Shown here piece after piece: positions 1 to 7,190 of a DNA stretch of 13,261 nt; position 1 is the first letter of the stretch, and every line of letters starts with the position of its first letter. The notes beneath the pieces were generated by a model. The model made no database searches and had not been told where the DNA came from. It worked only from the letters and a program-made list of their open reading frames with translations. Origin of the DNA: Candidatus Methanoperedens sp. (GTDB lineage: Archaea; Halobacteriota; Methanosarcinia; Methanosarcinales; Methanoperedenaceae); the NCBI GenBank assembly GCA_023249275.1, contig JAHFCV010000049.1, forward strand, positions 1 through 13,261. The letters are read 5' to 3'. Made by a program: the position numbers and the translations under genes.

Positions 1-126
1 ATACACGCCTCTGTTCAATTCCTGCGACCATCCTACGAGCTTTCGCTTGAACTCGATGAAGGTAATGGGCACGTATTCCCCTTCCCTGGGTTTTGAAAAC
101 TGTTTGACTAAATGATACTCTTCCAT
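1..126 (-). CDS. Unrecognised protein, N-terminal fragment cut by the window edge
   Basis: Only the first 42 residues are present; the gene continues off the left edge. The reading frame opens with ATG directly after the TAA of the iron-sulfur flavoprotein gene, with no gap, so the two are almost certainly co-transcribed and translationally coupled. The visible part starts MEEYHLVKQF and is hydrophilic and basic, with no signal peptide or membrane segment. I do not recognise a family from this fragment. Its link to the flavoprotein suggests a soluble partner or redox-related protein, but that is only inferred from position. Confidence 0.6.
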   Translation of the reverse strand, partial: MEEYHLVKQFSKPREGEYVPITFIEFKRKLVGWSQELNRGVY

Positions 127-696
127 TTACTTAAGTCTCTCAAGCGTTTCGCATATCATATTCACAGTATCCCTCACGGTCTTCAACCCCACATCATCAG
201 ACTCAACAGGCTTCACCGCAATCCCCCCGAAATGCGCCTTATCCCCCACAACGAGCATGCCGTGGATGTGCATCCACGAATGTATCGCCTGAATCGTGAA
301 TTCTTGTCCGCCGTTTCTTGAGCCTCCTACCGCGATGGCTCCACCCACTTTGCCTTTCAGCAGGAAGCCGTTTCTTCGAAGCAGTATTGTGCGGTCAAAC
401 AGGGCTTTTAACTGTGCGGATAGGCTTCCAAAAAACACAGGCGAGGATATTATGAAAGCATCGCTTGTTTCAAGCTTTTCGTAAATATCGGTCATATCAT
501 CATCGATAGGGCACTCTTTCGCAGTCCTGCACGTCCCGCAGTCGGTGCAGGGCAGTACGGAAAGCCCGGACAATAAAATCTTATCTGTTTCGTATCCCTT
601 TTGTTCGACAATACCAAGAGCCTGTTCAATTATCCTCTCGTTATTGCCACCAACATTGGGACTTCCGGAGATGCCTGTTATTTTCATGGGCATCAC
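127..696 (-). CDS. Iron-sulfur flavoprotein (Isf-like, NADPH-dependent FMN reductase family)
   Basis: This is a flavodoxin-fold redox protein of about 189 residues. The N-terminus has a beta strand followed by the FMN phosphate loop (GSPNVGGNN, residues 11-19). A compact cysteine cluster at residues 50, 53, 56 and 62 (CX2CX2CX5C) is the pattern that binds the [4Fe-4S] cluster in archaeal Isf proteins. The SPVFFGSLSAQLKALFDR stretch is typical of the FMN reductase fold. Known Isf proteins of Methanosarcina move electrons from ferredoxin and can reduce O2 or peroxide; the physiological partner here is not visible. The frame opens with GTG at 696, ATG at 693 and ATG at 687. A TATA-like TTTATAGC at 729-722 lies about 30 bp ahead, which favours a leaderless start at 696 or 693. 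It lies just ahead of an unknown gene and divergent from citrate synthase. Confidence 0.9.
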   Translation of the reverse strand: MMPMKITGISGSPNVGGNNERIIEQALGIVEQKGYETDKILLSGLSVLPCTDCGTCRTAKECPIDDDMTDIYEKLETSDAFIISSPVFFGSLSAQLKALFDRTILLRRNGFLLKGKVGGAIAVGGSRNGGQEFTIQAIHSWMHIHGMLVVGDKAHFGGIAVKPVESDDVGLKTVRDTVNMICETLERLK

Positions 697-721
697 AACA
701 ACTTTAAGCGATTTATTGTTA

Positions 722-729
722 GCTATAAA
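722..729 (-). promoter_or_regulatory. TATA box for the iron-sulfur flavoprotein gene
   Basis: On the minus strand the sequence reads TTTATAGC, centred about 30 bp before the GTG/ATG starts at 696 and 693. This is the spacing expected for a leaderless archaeal transcript. Confidence 0.5.
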
Positions 730-774
730 AAAAAATCATTCGGGACTACACAATAAAGCGTTCCGTTCGCAAAG

Positions 775-782
775 TTTAATAG
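775..782 (+). promoter_or_regulatory. TATA-like box for citrate synthase
   Basis: TTTAATAG is centred about 40 bp before the ATG at 818. It predicts a transcript start near 805 and a leader of about 13 nt that carries the purine-rich AGGG ahead of the start. Confidence 0.4.
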
Positions 783-817
783 CTGTTGTGCCCTACTTAA
801 AAGCAAGGGTCAGGGAA

Positions 818-1990
818 ATGCAGGAAACAAAAGATATTGGATTGCGGGGAATCCCGGTAGCGGATACAAAAACATGCGCTGTAGACGGGGAAAAAGGCAG
901 ACTGACCTACAGGGGATACGATATCGATGAACTCGCCCGATATTCAACTTTTGAAGAAACAGTCTATTTGCTGCTCTACGAGACCCTTCCAACCAGGAAA
1001 GAGTTGGAAATATTCAAGGAAACGCTGTCTTCCGAAAGACAACTTCCGGTTGGCATCATCCGGCATCTGAAAAAGAGGAAAAAGACAGCCCACCCAATGG
1101 ATGTACTTCAATCCGTAATACCAATGCTTGCAGATTTTGATGCCGGGGCAAGGGTTGGTACAAAAGGGGCACAAATAAAAACATCAATCGGGCTTGTTGC
1201 CAAAATGGCAACACTTGTTGCTTATTGGGATAGAATCAGAAAGAATCTTGACATAAAAAAGCCGGATGAAACACTCGGGCATGCGGCAAATTTTCTGTAT
1301 ATGCTGAACGGAGACGTACCCGATGAAGAAACCGCAGGGGATTTTGATACTTGCCTTGTCCTTCAAGCCGAGCACAGTTTTAATGCCTCCACTTTTGCCG
1401 CAAGGGTGGTTGCATCAACCCGCGCCCATATGCATGCATGCGTTGGGGCTGCACTGGGCGCACTTTCAGGCGAACTCCACGGCGGTGCCAATACCCAGGT
1501 AATGAATATGCTTTTTGAAATTGATAATATTAACAGGGTTGAGAAGTGGGTAAATGCAAAATTGGATGCCGGGAAAATGATTATGGGTATGGGTCATGCA
1601 GTCTATAAGACTATGGATCCTCGTGCCAGAATACTATATGGTATTTCGGAAAAACTGGCAGAGAGAACAGGAAATATAAAATGGTTTAAGCTATCCCGGA
1701 AAATAGATAGCGTAGTTCGGGCGGAGTTTAAAAAACGCAAAGGAAAGGAAATTTATCCCAACGTGGATTTCTACAGTCCATCCGTCTACTACGTGATGGG
1801 TATCGATCCAGACCTCTTTACCGCGATATTTGCTGTTTCAAGAATCTCAGGATGGTGCGCGCATATTATAGAGGAAAAATTTGCCGAGGCACAGCCAAAG
1901 CCTGCGCTCTACAGACCAGAAGCCGAATATATCGGGAGATACTGCGGAAACGAAGGATGTAAATACGTGCCTATAGAGAAACGGGAATAA
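818..1990 (+). CDS. Citrate synthase
   Basis: It condenses acetyl-CoA and oxaloacetate to citrate, in the cytosol, as the entry to 2-oxoglutarate synthesis. The 390-residue length fits the archaeal/Gram-positive type. The catalytic triad is present: His221 in ELHGGAN, His260 in GMGHAVYK and Asp317 in NVDFYSP. Substrate-binding His186 (EHSFNAS) and Arg269 (DPRA) are also present. The N-terminal GIPVADTKTCAVDG-KGRLTYRGYDI block is characteristic. I chose ATG 818 because the conserved family N-terminus begins there; the open frame reaches back to 545, but that part covers the opposite-strand flavoprotein gene. Near the C-terminus a short CGNEGC segment (Cys376, Cys381) sits before the usual KYVPIEKR ending. 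A 2-methylcitrate synthase cannot be excluded by eye, but no propionate genes are nearby. Confidence 0.93.
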   Translation: MQETKDIGLRGIPVADTKTCAVDGEKGRLTYRGYDIDELARYSTFEETVYLLLYETLPTRKELEIFKETLSSERQLPVGIIRHLKKRKKTAHPMDVLQSVIPMLADFDAGARVGTKGAQIKTSIGLVAKMATLVAYWDRIRKNLDIKKPDETLGHAANFLYMLNGDVPDEETAGDFDTCLVLQAEHSFNASTFAARVVASTRAHMHACVGAALGALSGELHGGANTQVMNMLFEIDNINRVEKWVNAKLDAGKMIMGMGHAVYKTMDPRARILYGISEKLAERTGNIKWFKLSRKIDSVVRAEFKKRKGKEIYPNVDFYSPSVYYVMGIDPDLFTAIFAVSRISGWCAHIIEEKFAEAQPKPALYRPEAEYIGRYCGNEGCKYVPIEKRE

Positions 1991-2088
1991 AGTGGAAGAT
2001 GATTAAGCAATTGACACGTGAGTGAACCCCAATAATTAGACCATCGGTTAAGAAACTTTTCATAATTTGCCGCTTCGGAAGATAGTGG

Positions 2089-2496
2089 TTACTTGGAGAG
2101 CTTTAAACGATTTAATAGCTCTGGAATACGGGCGCAAAGAATGACAGACCTCTGTATCATCAGGTTTACCGTACCTTCAATACCCAGCGTCCTGAAATCA
2201 GTCCTGAGCCCGATTATTGGTTTCGCTCTTGCAAAAGCGTAGCCAATCTCCCAGGCAGTGCCGGAATCAACATCAGTGCCGTCAATCACAGCCACAATTA
2301 TATCCGAGCGTTCGATTGCAGCCACGTTTTTATTGAAAATAATCTCCTGCCTGTTTTTCTCATCCTTGATATTATTTGAGTCTTCCTGCGGCAGGAAAAC
2401 ATTAAAGCCAGCACTCTTTATCTCATCCCTGAGTTTGCTGTTAAAATCACATTCGGCTTCCGAGAAAAGCGGCGCTGCAAGATAGACGGTTTTCAT
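2089..2496 (-). CDS. Nucleoside 2-deoxyribosyltransferase-like protein
   Basis: The 135-residue protein belongs to the nucleoside 2-deoxyribosyltransferase / deoxynucleoside 5'-monophosphate N-hydrolase fold. The N-terminal strand and loop MKTVYLAAPLFSEAE carries the family's nucleotide-binding YLAAPLF. The central motif VIDGTDVDSGTAWEIGYAFA contains Asp72 and the likely nucleophile Glu83. Family members cleave or exchange the N-glycosidic bond of (deoxy)nucleosides in salvage or nucleotide-pool cleaning; which substrate is used cannot be read from the sequence. It is cytosolic, with no membrane segment. It converges with citrate synthase across a 98-bp gap and is divergent from thiI. No Shine-Dalgarno is evident, so the transcript may be leaderless. 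Confidence 0.82.
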   Translation of the reverse strand: MKTVYLAAPLFSEAECDFNSKLRDEIKSAGFNVFLPQEDSNNIKDEKNRQEIIFNKNVAAIERSDIIVAVIDGTDVDSGTAWEIGYAFARAKPIIGLRTDFRTLGIEGTVNLMIQRSVILCARIPELLNRLKLSK

Positions 2497-2589
2497 ACAA
2501 GCTGAATAGTCCTGATAAGCAAATAAGTTTTCTTAAGCGACTTGAAAGTATTCGTTAGTCTTAAATCAAGTAATTACAATGGTGAACCA

Positions 2590-3756
2590 GTGAAACCGAC
2601 AGACGTAATTCTGGTAAGATACGACGAGCTTGCCCTGAAAAGCAAGAACGTCAGGGCAAGGTACGAGCAGATACTTGTAAAGAACATAAAAGCCATGCTC
2701 AATGCAGACGGGTGCTCATATTCAGGAATCAGCAAGGAGATGGGCAGGATTTTCATACATACAAGCGATGCCAGCGCCTTAAAAAGCGCAGCCAAAGTCT
2801 TCGGCGTGGTTTCTGCCAGTCCCGCTTATACATGCGAGGCGACTCTGGAATCAGCGGCAGAACTATGCGCCGAGGTGGCAGGGAGCGTCATCCAGGAAGG
2901 GCAGTCCTTCGCGATAAGGGCGCGGCGGGCGGGAAATCATGATTTTACATCCCGCGACATAGCCATCGCCTGCGGGGATGCGGTATTTGAAAAAGCCAAT
3001 AAAAACATAAAAGTTAATCTTGATAACCCTGATGTTGAGATATTCGCGGAAATGAGGCAGAAAAAGGCGTATGTTTTCACCGAATCAATAAAAGCTGTGG
3101 GTGGTCTGCCTATGGGAACCCAGGGAAAGATGGTAGCTCTCATCTCAGGTGGCATAGATTCGCCGGTAGCAGCCTGGTTAATGATGAAACGCGGCTGCGA
3201 GATTGTGCCGCTGTACCTGAATAACGAACCATTTTCAGACGAAACCACACGCGAAAGAGCAATGGCATGTATTTCTGTTCTACAGAAATGGTCTCCGCAG
3301 AAAAAATTCACCATTTACGAGGCGCCGCACGGCAACAATCTCCTGGCTTTCCTTGAGAATTGCGGCAACAGGCTAAACTGTGTGCTGTGCAGGCGGATGA
3401 TGTATCGGATAGCAGGGGAGGTTTTAAAGCTTGAGGAAGCGCACGGGATAATCACAGGTTCCTCTCTCGGGCAGGTCGCATCCCAGACCTCGCAGAACAT
3501 GCTGGCTGAGAATTACGGCATGGAATACCCGATTTATCATCCCCTCATCGGGCTTGATAAGCTTGAGATTACTGATATTGCAAGGAAAATAGGTACGTTT
3601 GAACCCTCAACAAAGCCTGCGACCTGCTGCATGGCTGTGCCTGAGTACCCCTCAACTGCGGCTAAAACGCAAGAGGTGATTGAAGCCGAGGCGAGAATAG
3701 ATGTTCCTTCACTCGTTGAATATGCTATAAAGAATATTAAGATATTCAAATGTTAA
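2590..3756 (+). CDS. thiI: tRNA 4-thiouridine synthase ThiI (no rhodanese domain)
   Basis: It adenylates and thiolates U8 of tRNA and may also serve thiazole formation. The 388-residue product has an N-terminal ferredoxin-like region, a THUMP domain (about 60-165), and the AANH ATP-pyrophosphatase domain with its PP-loop SGGIDSPVA at 186-194. There is no C-terminal rhodanese domain, as usual in archaea. The CVLC motif at 264-267 matches the paired cysteines that methanogen ThiI proteins use for sulfur transfer and cluster binding. The frame is open from a TTG at 2542, but GTG 2590 is preferred: homologues start near here (MKPTDVILVRY), a GGTGA lies 4 nt ahead, and a TATA-like TTAAAT lies about 30 bp ahead. 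The 3' end overlaps the convergent thioredoxin gene by 11 bp. Confidence 0.93.
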   Translation: MKPTDVILVRYDELALKSKNVRARYEQILVKNIKAMLNADGCSYSGISKEMGRIFIHTSDASALKSAAKVFGVVSASPAYTCEATLESAAELCAEVAGSVIQEGQSFAIRARRAGNHDFTSRDIAIACGDAVFEKANKNIKVNLDNPDVEIFAEMRQKKAYVFTESIKAVGGLPMGTQGKMVALISGGIDSPVAAWLMMKRGCEIVPLYLNNEPFSDETTRERAMACISVLQKWSPQKKFTIYEAPHGNNLLAFLENCGNRLNCVLCRRMMYRIAGEVLKLEEAHGIITGSSLGQVASQTSQNMLAENYGMEYPIYHPLIGLDKLEITDIARKIGTFEPSTKPATCCMAVPEYPSTAAKTQEVIEAEARIDVPSLVEYAIKNIKIFKC

Positions 3757-4213
3757 ACTTTTTGAACAGCAGGATTAGCGCCAGAAATACCGATACAGCC
3801 TCAAACCCTGGCGCTTCTCTTGGCACTTTTCCGCGCGACTCTTTTATCACGTCCGCCATCTCTTGCGGTCCCAGGTAGCCGATGTGTCTTGAGACTTCTT
3901 TTCCTTTTGAATCCAGGAACACGATAGTGGGATAATAGGCTATACCGTACTTGCTTTCGATATCAATCCTTTTCTGTGTATCTACTTTTATGGCTATAAA
4001 GTCCTTCAATTCCGAAACCACGCGGGGGTCAGGATATGTCCCCTCTTCCATTGCTATGCAAGGGGGGCACCAGTCAGCGTAGAAATCAAGAAAAACAGGC
4101 TTTTTCATCGCGCCTGCTGCCAGCATGCCTTCTTCATAGCTGTACCACTGGGTGGTTTCTGCATTTGCCGGGATAGCAATTGAAAGGAATATTATCAGCA
4201 TTATGAACTTCAT
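3746..4213 (-). CDS. Secreted thioredoxin-like protein with PGF-CTERM anchor
   Basis: This 155-residue extracytoplasmic thiol-redox protein starts with a Sec signal peptide (MKFIMLIIFLSIAIPANAE). It continues as a thioredoxin fold with active site W48-C-P-P-C52 and cis-proline Pro95 (YYPTIVF). The WCPPC site and overall shape resemble the DsbD-gamma / thioredoxin_7 group. The tail is a PGF tripeptide (135-137), a hydrophobic stretch and basic KK, matching the PGF-CTERM signal that archaeosortase A replaces with a lipid anchor. The enzyme probably acts on disulfides at the outer face of the membrane; the electron donor is not in this window. A TATA box at 4242-4235 lies about 26 bp ahead of the ATG, so the mRNA is probably leaderless. 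It is divergent from the lipoprotein gene. Confidence 0.88.
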   Translation of the reverse strand: MKFIMLIIFLSIAIPANAETTQWYSYEEGMLAAGAMKKPVFLDFYADWCPPCIAMEEGTYPDPRVVSELKDFIAIKVDTQKRIDIESKYGIAYYPTIVFLDSKGKEVSRHIGYLGPQEMADVIKESRGKVPREAPGFEAVSVFLALILLFKKFNI

Positions 4214-4234
4214 TATAGGAGAATTGACTTTTAG

Positions 4235-4242
4235 CTATAAAT
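4235..4242 (-). promoter_or_regulatory. TATA box for the thioredoxin gene
   Basis: The minus strand reads ATTTATAG, centred about 26 bp before the ATG at 4213. This implies a leaderless transcript. Confidence 0.5.
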
Positions 4243-4297
4243 CTTATTCGAAAAATGCTGCCTGTGTTATCATTGTTATGAATAACTCTGGGAAATG

Positions 4298-4333
4298 TTT
4301 TTAAACAATGAAACCATTGACAACATCGGTGAT
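4298..4333 (+). promoter_or_regulatory. TATA box and GGTGAT Shine-Dalgarno for the lipoprotein gene
   Basis: TTTTTAAA at 4298-4305 predicts a transcript start near 4328. GGTGAT at 4328-4333 is the archaeal Shine-Dalgarno, placed 3 nt before the ATG at 4337. This supports starting the lipoprotein there rather than at an upstream in-frame ATG at 4295. Confidence 0.5.
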
Positions 4334-4336
4334 TTG

Positions 4337-5284
4337 ATGAAACTTATCCCTGTTGTGTTATTAATCCTCATTGTAGCAGCTTTATCAGGCTGCAGCGGTT
4401 CCAAAGAAACCGTTCCTACCGATACGAAAAAATACGAGAAAACGAATCTTAACCTTGACGCAGCAATCGTAAAAGTGAAATTTGACAGGGATAATGTTAT
4501 AGCCGGGGAAAAAGTTTTAGCAGAACTTTTGGTGGGAAATACAGGCTCAGAAAAAATTACCAATGAAACCGTGGAAATAAAAGCCAAAGTATTGACACTT
4601 GATGATACCCTTGCAAATCTGTACTTAAAAACCATGAGCGATGAAAAGAAAACAGGGGTTTTTACAATAGACTTTGATATGCCGATTGAGACGGGGAAAA
4701 ATGATCGTATCAGCGCAGTTTTCCATACCGAGAAGGAGAGACAGGGCAGAAGCCTTGCAGGTACTTATGAGGTCACAATCAACCTGTTTGTCAACGGGCA
4801 GTATGCAGATACAAAGGTACTTCCGATAACGCTATATCCAGGCACTCCCAAAGAATTTACACCTACCCCGGTACCCACACCAACGCCGTCTCCAACTCCG
4901 ACACCCATTCCCACACCAACCCCCACTCCCATCATAACCGAAACTCCAACACCGACTCCAACGCCCACACCAACCCCCACGCCTGAAATAGAAGTAACTC
5001 CGACTGGAAAGGTAGTGTATACCAAAATATATAATTCATATTTTTCAGACCCGGTTCTTAAAATAAATGCCGGGGACAAAGTTGAATGGAATAATATGGA
5101 TGATATTACTTACACTATGATTGAAATAAACAAGAAAACATCGAATATCACTATAAAAGATGGTAAAAGAGTAACTTATGGATTCAACTGGACAGGAGAT
5201 TATCGTTTCAACTTGACTTATTCAGGATTAAGAACTCTCCCGAAACAGCAAAGTATCAGCGTAAGAGTTAATGCAACCCAATAA
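4337..5284 (+). CDS. Lipoprotein with Pro/Thr linker and a copper-ligand-less cupredoxin-like domain
   Basis: The 315-residue protein is predicted to be anchored outside the membrane through a lipobox (LSGC, Cys19). Residues about 35-165 form a beta-rich region resembling an immunoglobulin-like domain (VIAGEKVLAELLVGNTGSEK). A (PT)n linker spans 174-223. Residues about 225-312 resemble a plastocyanin/cupredoxin fold: PVLKINAGDKVEWNN, then a beta-rich end. The usual first His ligand aligns with Tyr259 (DITYTM), and the C-terminal Cys-His-Met cluster is absent (NLTYSGLRTLPK). It is therefore unlikely to be a type I copper electron carrier; a binding or structural role is inferred. A GGTGAT Shine-Dalgarno supports ATG 4337. 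It lies upstream of and codirectional with the NosD-like gene, which has its own promoter. Confidence 0.8.
   Translation: MKLIPVVLLILIVAALSGCSGSKETVPTDTKKYEKTNLNLDAAIVKVKFDRDNVIAGEKVLAELLVGNTGSEKITNETVEIKAKVLTLDDTLANLYLKTMSDEKKTGVFTIDFDMPIETGKNDRISAVFHTEKERQGRSLAGTYEVTINLFVNGQYADTKVLPITLYPGTPKEFTPTPVPTPTPSPTPTPIPTPTPTPIITETPTPTPTPTPTPTPEIEVTPTGKVVYTKIYNSYFSDPVLKINAGDKVEWNNMDDITYTMIEINKKTSNITIKDGKRVTYGFNWTGDYRFNLTYSGLRTLPKQQSISVRVNATQ
4859..4984 (+). repeat. Low-complexity Pro/Thr-coding repeat
   Basis: A C-rich stretch of CCA/ACN codons encodes the (PT)n linker of the lipoprotein. A 17-bp unit, CCCACACCAACCCCCAC, occurs at 4910-4926 and 4964-4980, 54 bp apart and in frame. This suggests expansion by slippage or recombination, so the length probably varies between strains. 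Confidence 0.75.
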
Positions 5285-5302
5285 CTTGCATTAATTCACA
5301 AT

Positions 5303-5337
5303 CTTTTTAATCCCAAAAACCAATTAACAGTCGTGAT
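5303..5337 (+). promoter_or_regulatory. TATA box and Shine-Dalgarno for the NosD-like gene
   Basis: CTTTTTAAT at 5303-5311 lies about 34 bp ahead of the ATG at 5341. GTGAT at 5333-5337 lies 3 nt before the ATG. The gene therefore probably has its own promoter in the 56-bp gap after the lipoprotein gene. Confidence 0.45.
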
Positions 5338-5340
5338 ATT

Positions 5341-6234
5341 ATGGTATCCACCAAAATCCTCTTAAGTATCTGCATAATAATGTTGAACATCGGATTCGCA
5401 AGCGCAGCCACTCTAAACGTGGGGCAGGGACAGACTTACACCACTATCCAATCTGCAATAGACGCGGCAAAGACAGGCGATGTAATTTCGGTGGCTGAAG
5501 GCACGTATTCCGAGAACCTTGTAGTAAAAATGAACGGTATTTCAATAATAGGAAATAATAAAGAAAAGACAATAATCGACGGCAAGAAAACCGGCAGTGT
5601 AATTAAGATAGAACAGGCGAACAACGTTAAAGTCAGCGGATTTACTCTCCAGAACAGCGGGGGAAGCGGTCAGTCCGATGGAGGGATAAGCCTCTACAGG
5701 GCAAATAACAATTTCATTGCAAATGTGATTCTTGTAAATAATGCGGTGGGTATTTCAATATACGAAGGGAGCAACAACAACATTGTTTCAGGGAATGAGA
5801 TAAAATCAAACGGCAAATACGGTGTTTTTATCTTCTCATCCAACGATAATAAAATATACAACAATAATATCCAGAAAAATAAATTCGGTTTTTATGGTGA
5901 TTCAGCCAAAGCGAACCACATTTATTCGAATAATTTCATTGATAATAACGACCAGGCATACGATAACAGCGGCATGAATTCCTGGGATGACGGCACATCA
6001 GGCAATTACTGGAGTCCAAATAAAGGCGTTCTGGGTGGAAAAAACGCAAAGGATAATTTCCCGCTCTCAAGAGCAGTTACAATAAAAGAAGAGGCAGTCC
6101 CAACGCCTGCTGAACAAAAGACACAGGAAGGAACGACACAGGGAGAAACCGCGAAATCCACACCAGGTTTTACAGGCATCACGGTTCTTATTTCGTTAAT
6201 TGCGGTTGGGTTATTGAAGGCGACAAGAAAGTAA
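5341..6234 (+). CDS. NosD-like parallel beta-helix surface protein with PGF-CTERM anchor
   Basis: The 297-residue secreted protein has a signal peptide (MVSTKILLSICIIMLNIGFASA). It then has the pectate-lyase-like start motif (TIQSAIDAAKTGDVISVAEGTY) and successive PbH1 beta-helix turns rich in Asn (for example NNNIVSGNEI, NDNKIYNNNI, ANHIYSNNF). A NYWS block follows, as in NosD/carbohydrate-binding repeat proteins. The usual acidic Asp/Gly loop after NYWS is replaced by PNKGVLGGKNAK before DNFPL, so the metal- or sugar-binding character may be altered. A low-complexity Glu/Gln/Thr spacer leads to PGF (275-277), a hydrophobic stretch and KATRK: the archaeosortase PGF-CTERM signal. The protein is probably lipid-anchored at the cell surface or S-layer; the ligand is unknown. 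The window offers no evidence for nitrous oxide reductase genes, so a Nos role is not implied. Confidence 0.85.
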   Translation: MVSTKILLSICIIMLNIGFASAATLNVGQGQTYTTIQSAIDAAKTGDVISVAEGTYSENLVVKMNGISIIGNNKEKTIIDGKKTGSVIKIEQANNVKVSGFTLQNSGGSGQSDGGISLYRANNNFIANVILVNNAVGISIYEGSNNNIVSGNEIKSNGKYGVFIFSSNDNKIYNNNIQKNKFGFYGDSAKANHIYSNNFIDNNDQAYDNSGMNSWDDGTSGNYWSPNKGVLGGKNAKDNFPLSRAVTIKEEAVPTPAEQKTQEGTTQGETAKSTPGFTGITVLISLIAVGLLKATRK

Positions 6235-6246
6235 ATTGGTTTTGTT

Positions 6247-6268
6247 GGATGGGCAAAGTACCCCATCC
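6247..6268. terminator. Inverted repeat between convergent genes
   Basis: GGATGGG (6247-6253) and CCCATCC (6262-6268) form a perfect 7-bp stem with an 8-nt loop. It lies in the 44-bp gap between the convergent NosD-like and sugar-isomerase-like genes. Position suggests a bidirectional terminator or 3'-end stabiliser, but the following T run is short. Confidence 0.4.
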
Positions 6269-6278
6269 TTTGTAACCA

Positions 6279-7109
6279 TCACTCCCATATTGACTCCAGA
6301 TACTTTCTCTCCCCAATTAATTCCTTTACTTTCTCATCTTTCGACAGAGGTCTGGAATACACCTTATCATCAATTTCTATGGTAAGGTCGCTCTTGTACC
6401 CGGAATCCCGAAGCCTTTGCAATATCGTATCCATGTTCTTCTCACGGTGCGAAGGATAATGCGGCTTTCCATCATGCGGCGCGCCCACATGCACATTGAT
6501 GATTCTGTCGCCAAGCTCATCGATAAAAGAGAGGGCGTTTTCGGGGGAATCCATGAAAGCGTGCACCACATCGAACGTAAAAAAAATTCCGGGATATGCG
6601 TTTAGAACCTCTTTCATTTCACAAGGCACAGAACACATGGATGAAACACCAGGCATGCTATTTTCAAGCGCAAGAGCAATGCCAAGGAAATCCGCCCTGT
6701 TCTTACACGCCTTCAAATATTTCGTGAACTTACCCCTATCCTCATTCGTAGGTGTGCGGTGGACAGTCCTTTTACCGGGATGAATCGTAACCATTCTTGC
6801 CCCGAGTATCTTTGCAAGTTCAAGAGACCATAACGTTTCCTTGATAGTGGCTTCATGGACATAATCATTGTATGACGACGGGTTTAAATCCAGTATCGGA
6901 GCATGGAGGGTGCATCCGCCCGGCATAATAGAGATTGCTTCTACCAGTGCAGCAACTGCAGTCTCATCATTCCTGTTCATCCAAAATGTGGGGGTTTCTG
7001 CCCAGAATTCAACGCTTTCGATACCCGCCTCCAGCAGTATCTCCATTATATCATATACACTATATTCCCAGAGAAACAGAGATGCGCATGATATTCTCAT
7101 TCCTGACAC
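6279..7109 (-). CDS. TIM-barrel sugar phosphate isomerase/epimerase family protein (xylose isomerase-like)
   Basis: The product of about 276 residues has the AP endonuclease 2 / xylose isomerase-like TIM barrel. Likely divalent-metal ligands appear in order: Glu34 (VEFW), His69 (LHAPI), His110 (IHPGKR), Glu149 (LENS), Asp180 and His183 (FDVVH), His207 (NVHVG) and Glu245 (TIEID). This pattern closely follows the endonuclease IV ligand set. The family includes sugar isomerases, hydrolases and DNA endonuclease IV. DNA repair cannot be excluded, but the region after His207 lacks an obvious endonuclease IV signature, so a small-molecule isomerase/epimerase is favoured. The start is GTG 7109 or ATG 7100. 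A TATA box at 7140-7133 lies about 27 bp ahead of the GTG, favouring a leaderless GTG. It is divergent from the membrane protein at 7237. Confidence 0.82.
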   Translation of the reverse strand: MSGMRISCASLFLWEYSVYDIMEILLEAGIESVEFWAETPTFWMNRNDETAVAALVEAISIMPGGCTLHAPILDLNPSSYNDYVHEATIKETLWSLELAKILGARMVTIHPGKRTVHRTPTNEDRGKFTKYLKACKNRADFLGIALALENSMPGVSSMCSVPCEMKEVLNAYPGIFFTFDVVHAFMDSPENALSFIDELGDRIINVHVGAPHDGKPHYPSHREKNMDTILQRLRDSGYKSDLTIEIDDKVYSRPLSKDEKVKELIGERKYLESIWE

Positions 7110-7132
7110 ATATAATAATATGGGATTGATGC

Positions 7133-7140
7133 TTTATATT
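7133..7140 (-). promoter_or_regulatory. TATA box for the sugar isomerase-like gene
   Basis: The minus strand reads AATATAAAGC around this position. The box is centred 27 bp from the GTG start at 7109, as for a leaderless transcript. Confidence 0.45.
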
Positions 7141-7190
7141 GTTTTCAATTATGCCGACTGCACGAAGGAAGGTCAAAACAAATCAAAAAC

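Noticed and set aside
545..817. 91-codon N-terminal extension of the citrate synthase frame
   Set aside because: It lies over the opposite-strand flavoprotein gene and the intergenic promoter region. The conserved family N-terminus starts at 818.
2551..2558. TTCGTTAG ahead of the thiI TATA-like box, also found at 11306-11313 ahead of the regulator's TATA box
   Set aside because: Two copies of an 8-mer in 13 kb can occur by chance, and no functional link between the genes is evident.
2542..2589. TTG start for ThiI at 2542
   Set aside because: The added 16 residues are not typical of ThiI and a TATA-like box lies inside them. GTG 2590 fits the conserved start.
4765..5079. Minus-strand frame rich in Val-Gly repeats
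   Set aside because: It is the antisense reading of the Pro/Thr linker of the lipoprotein and has no independent support.
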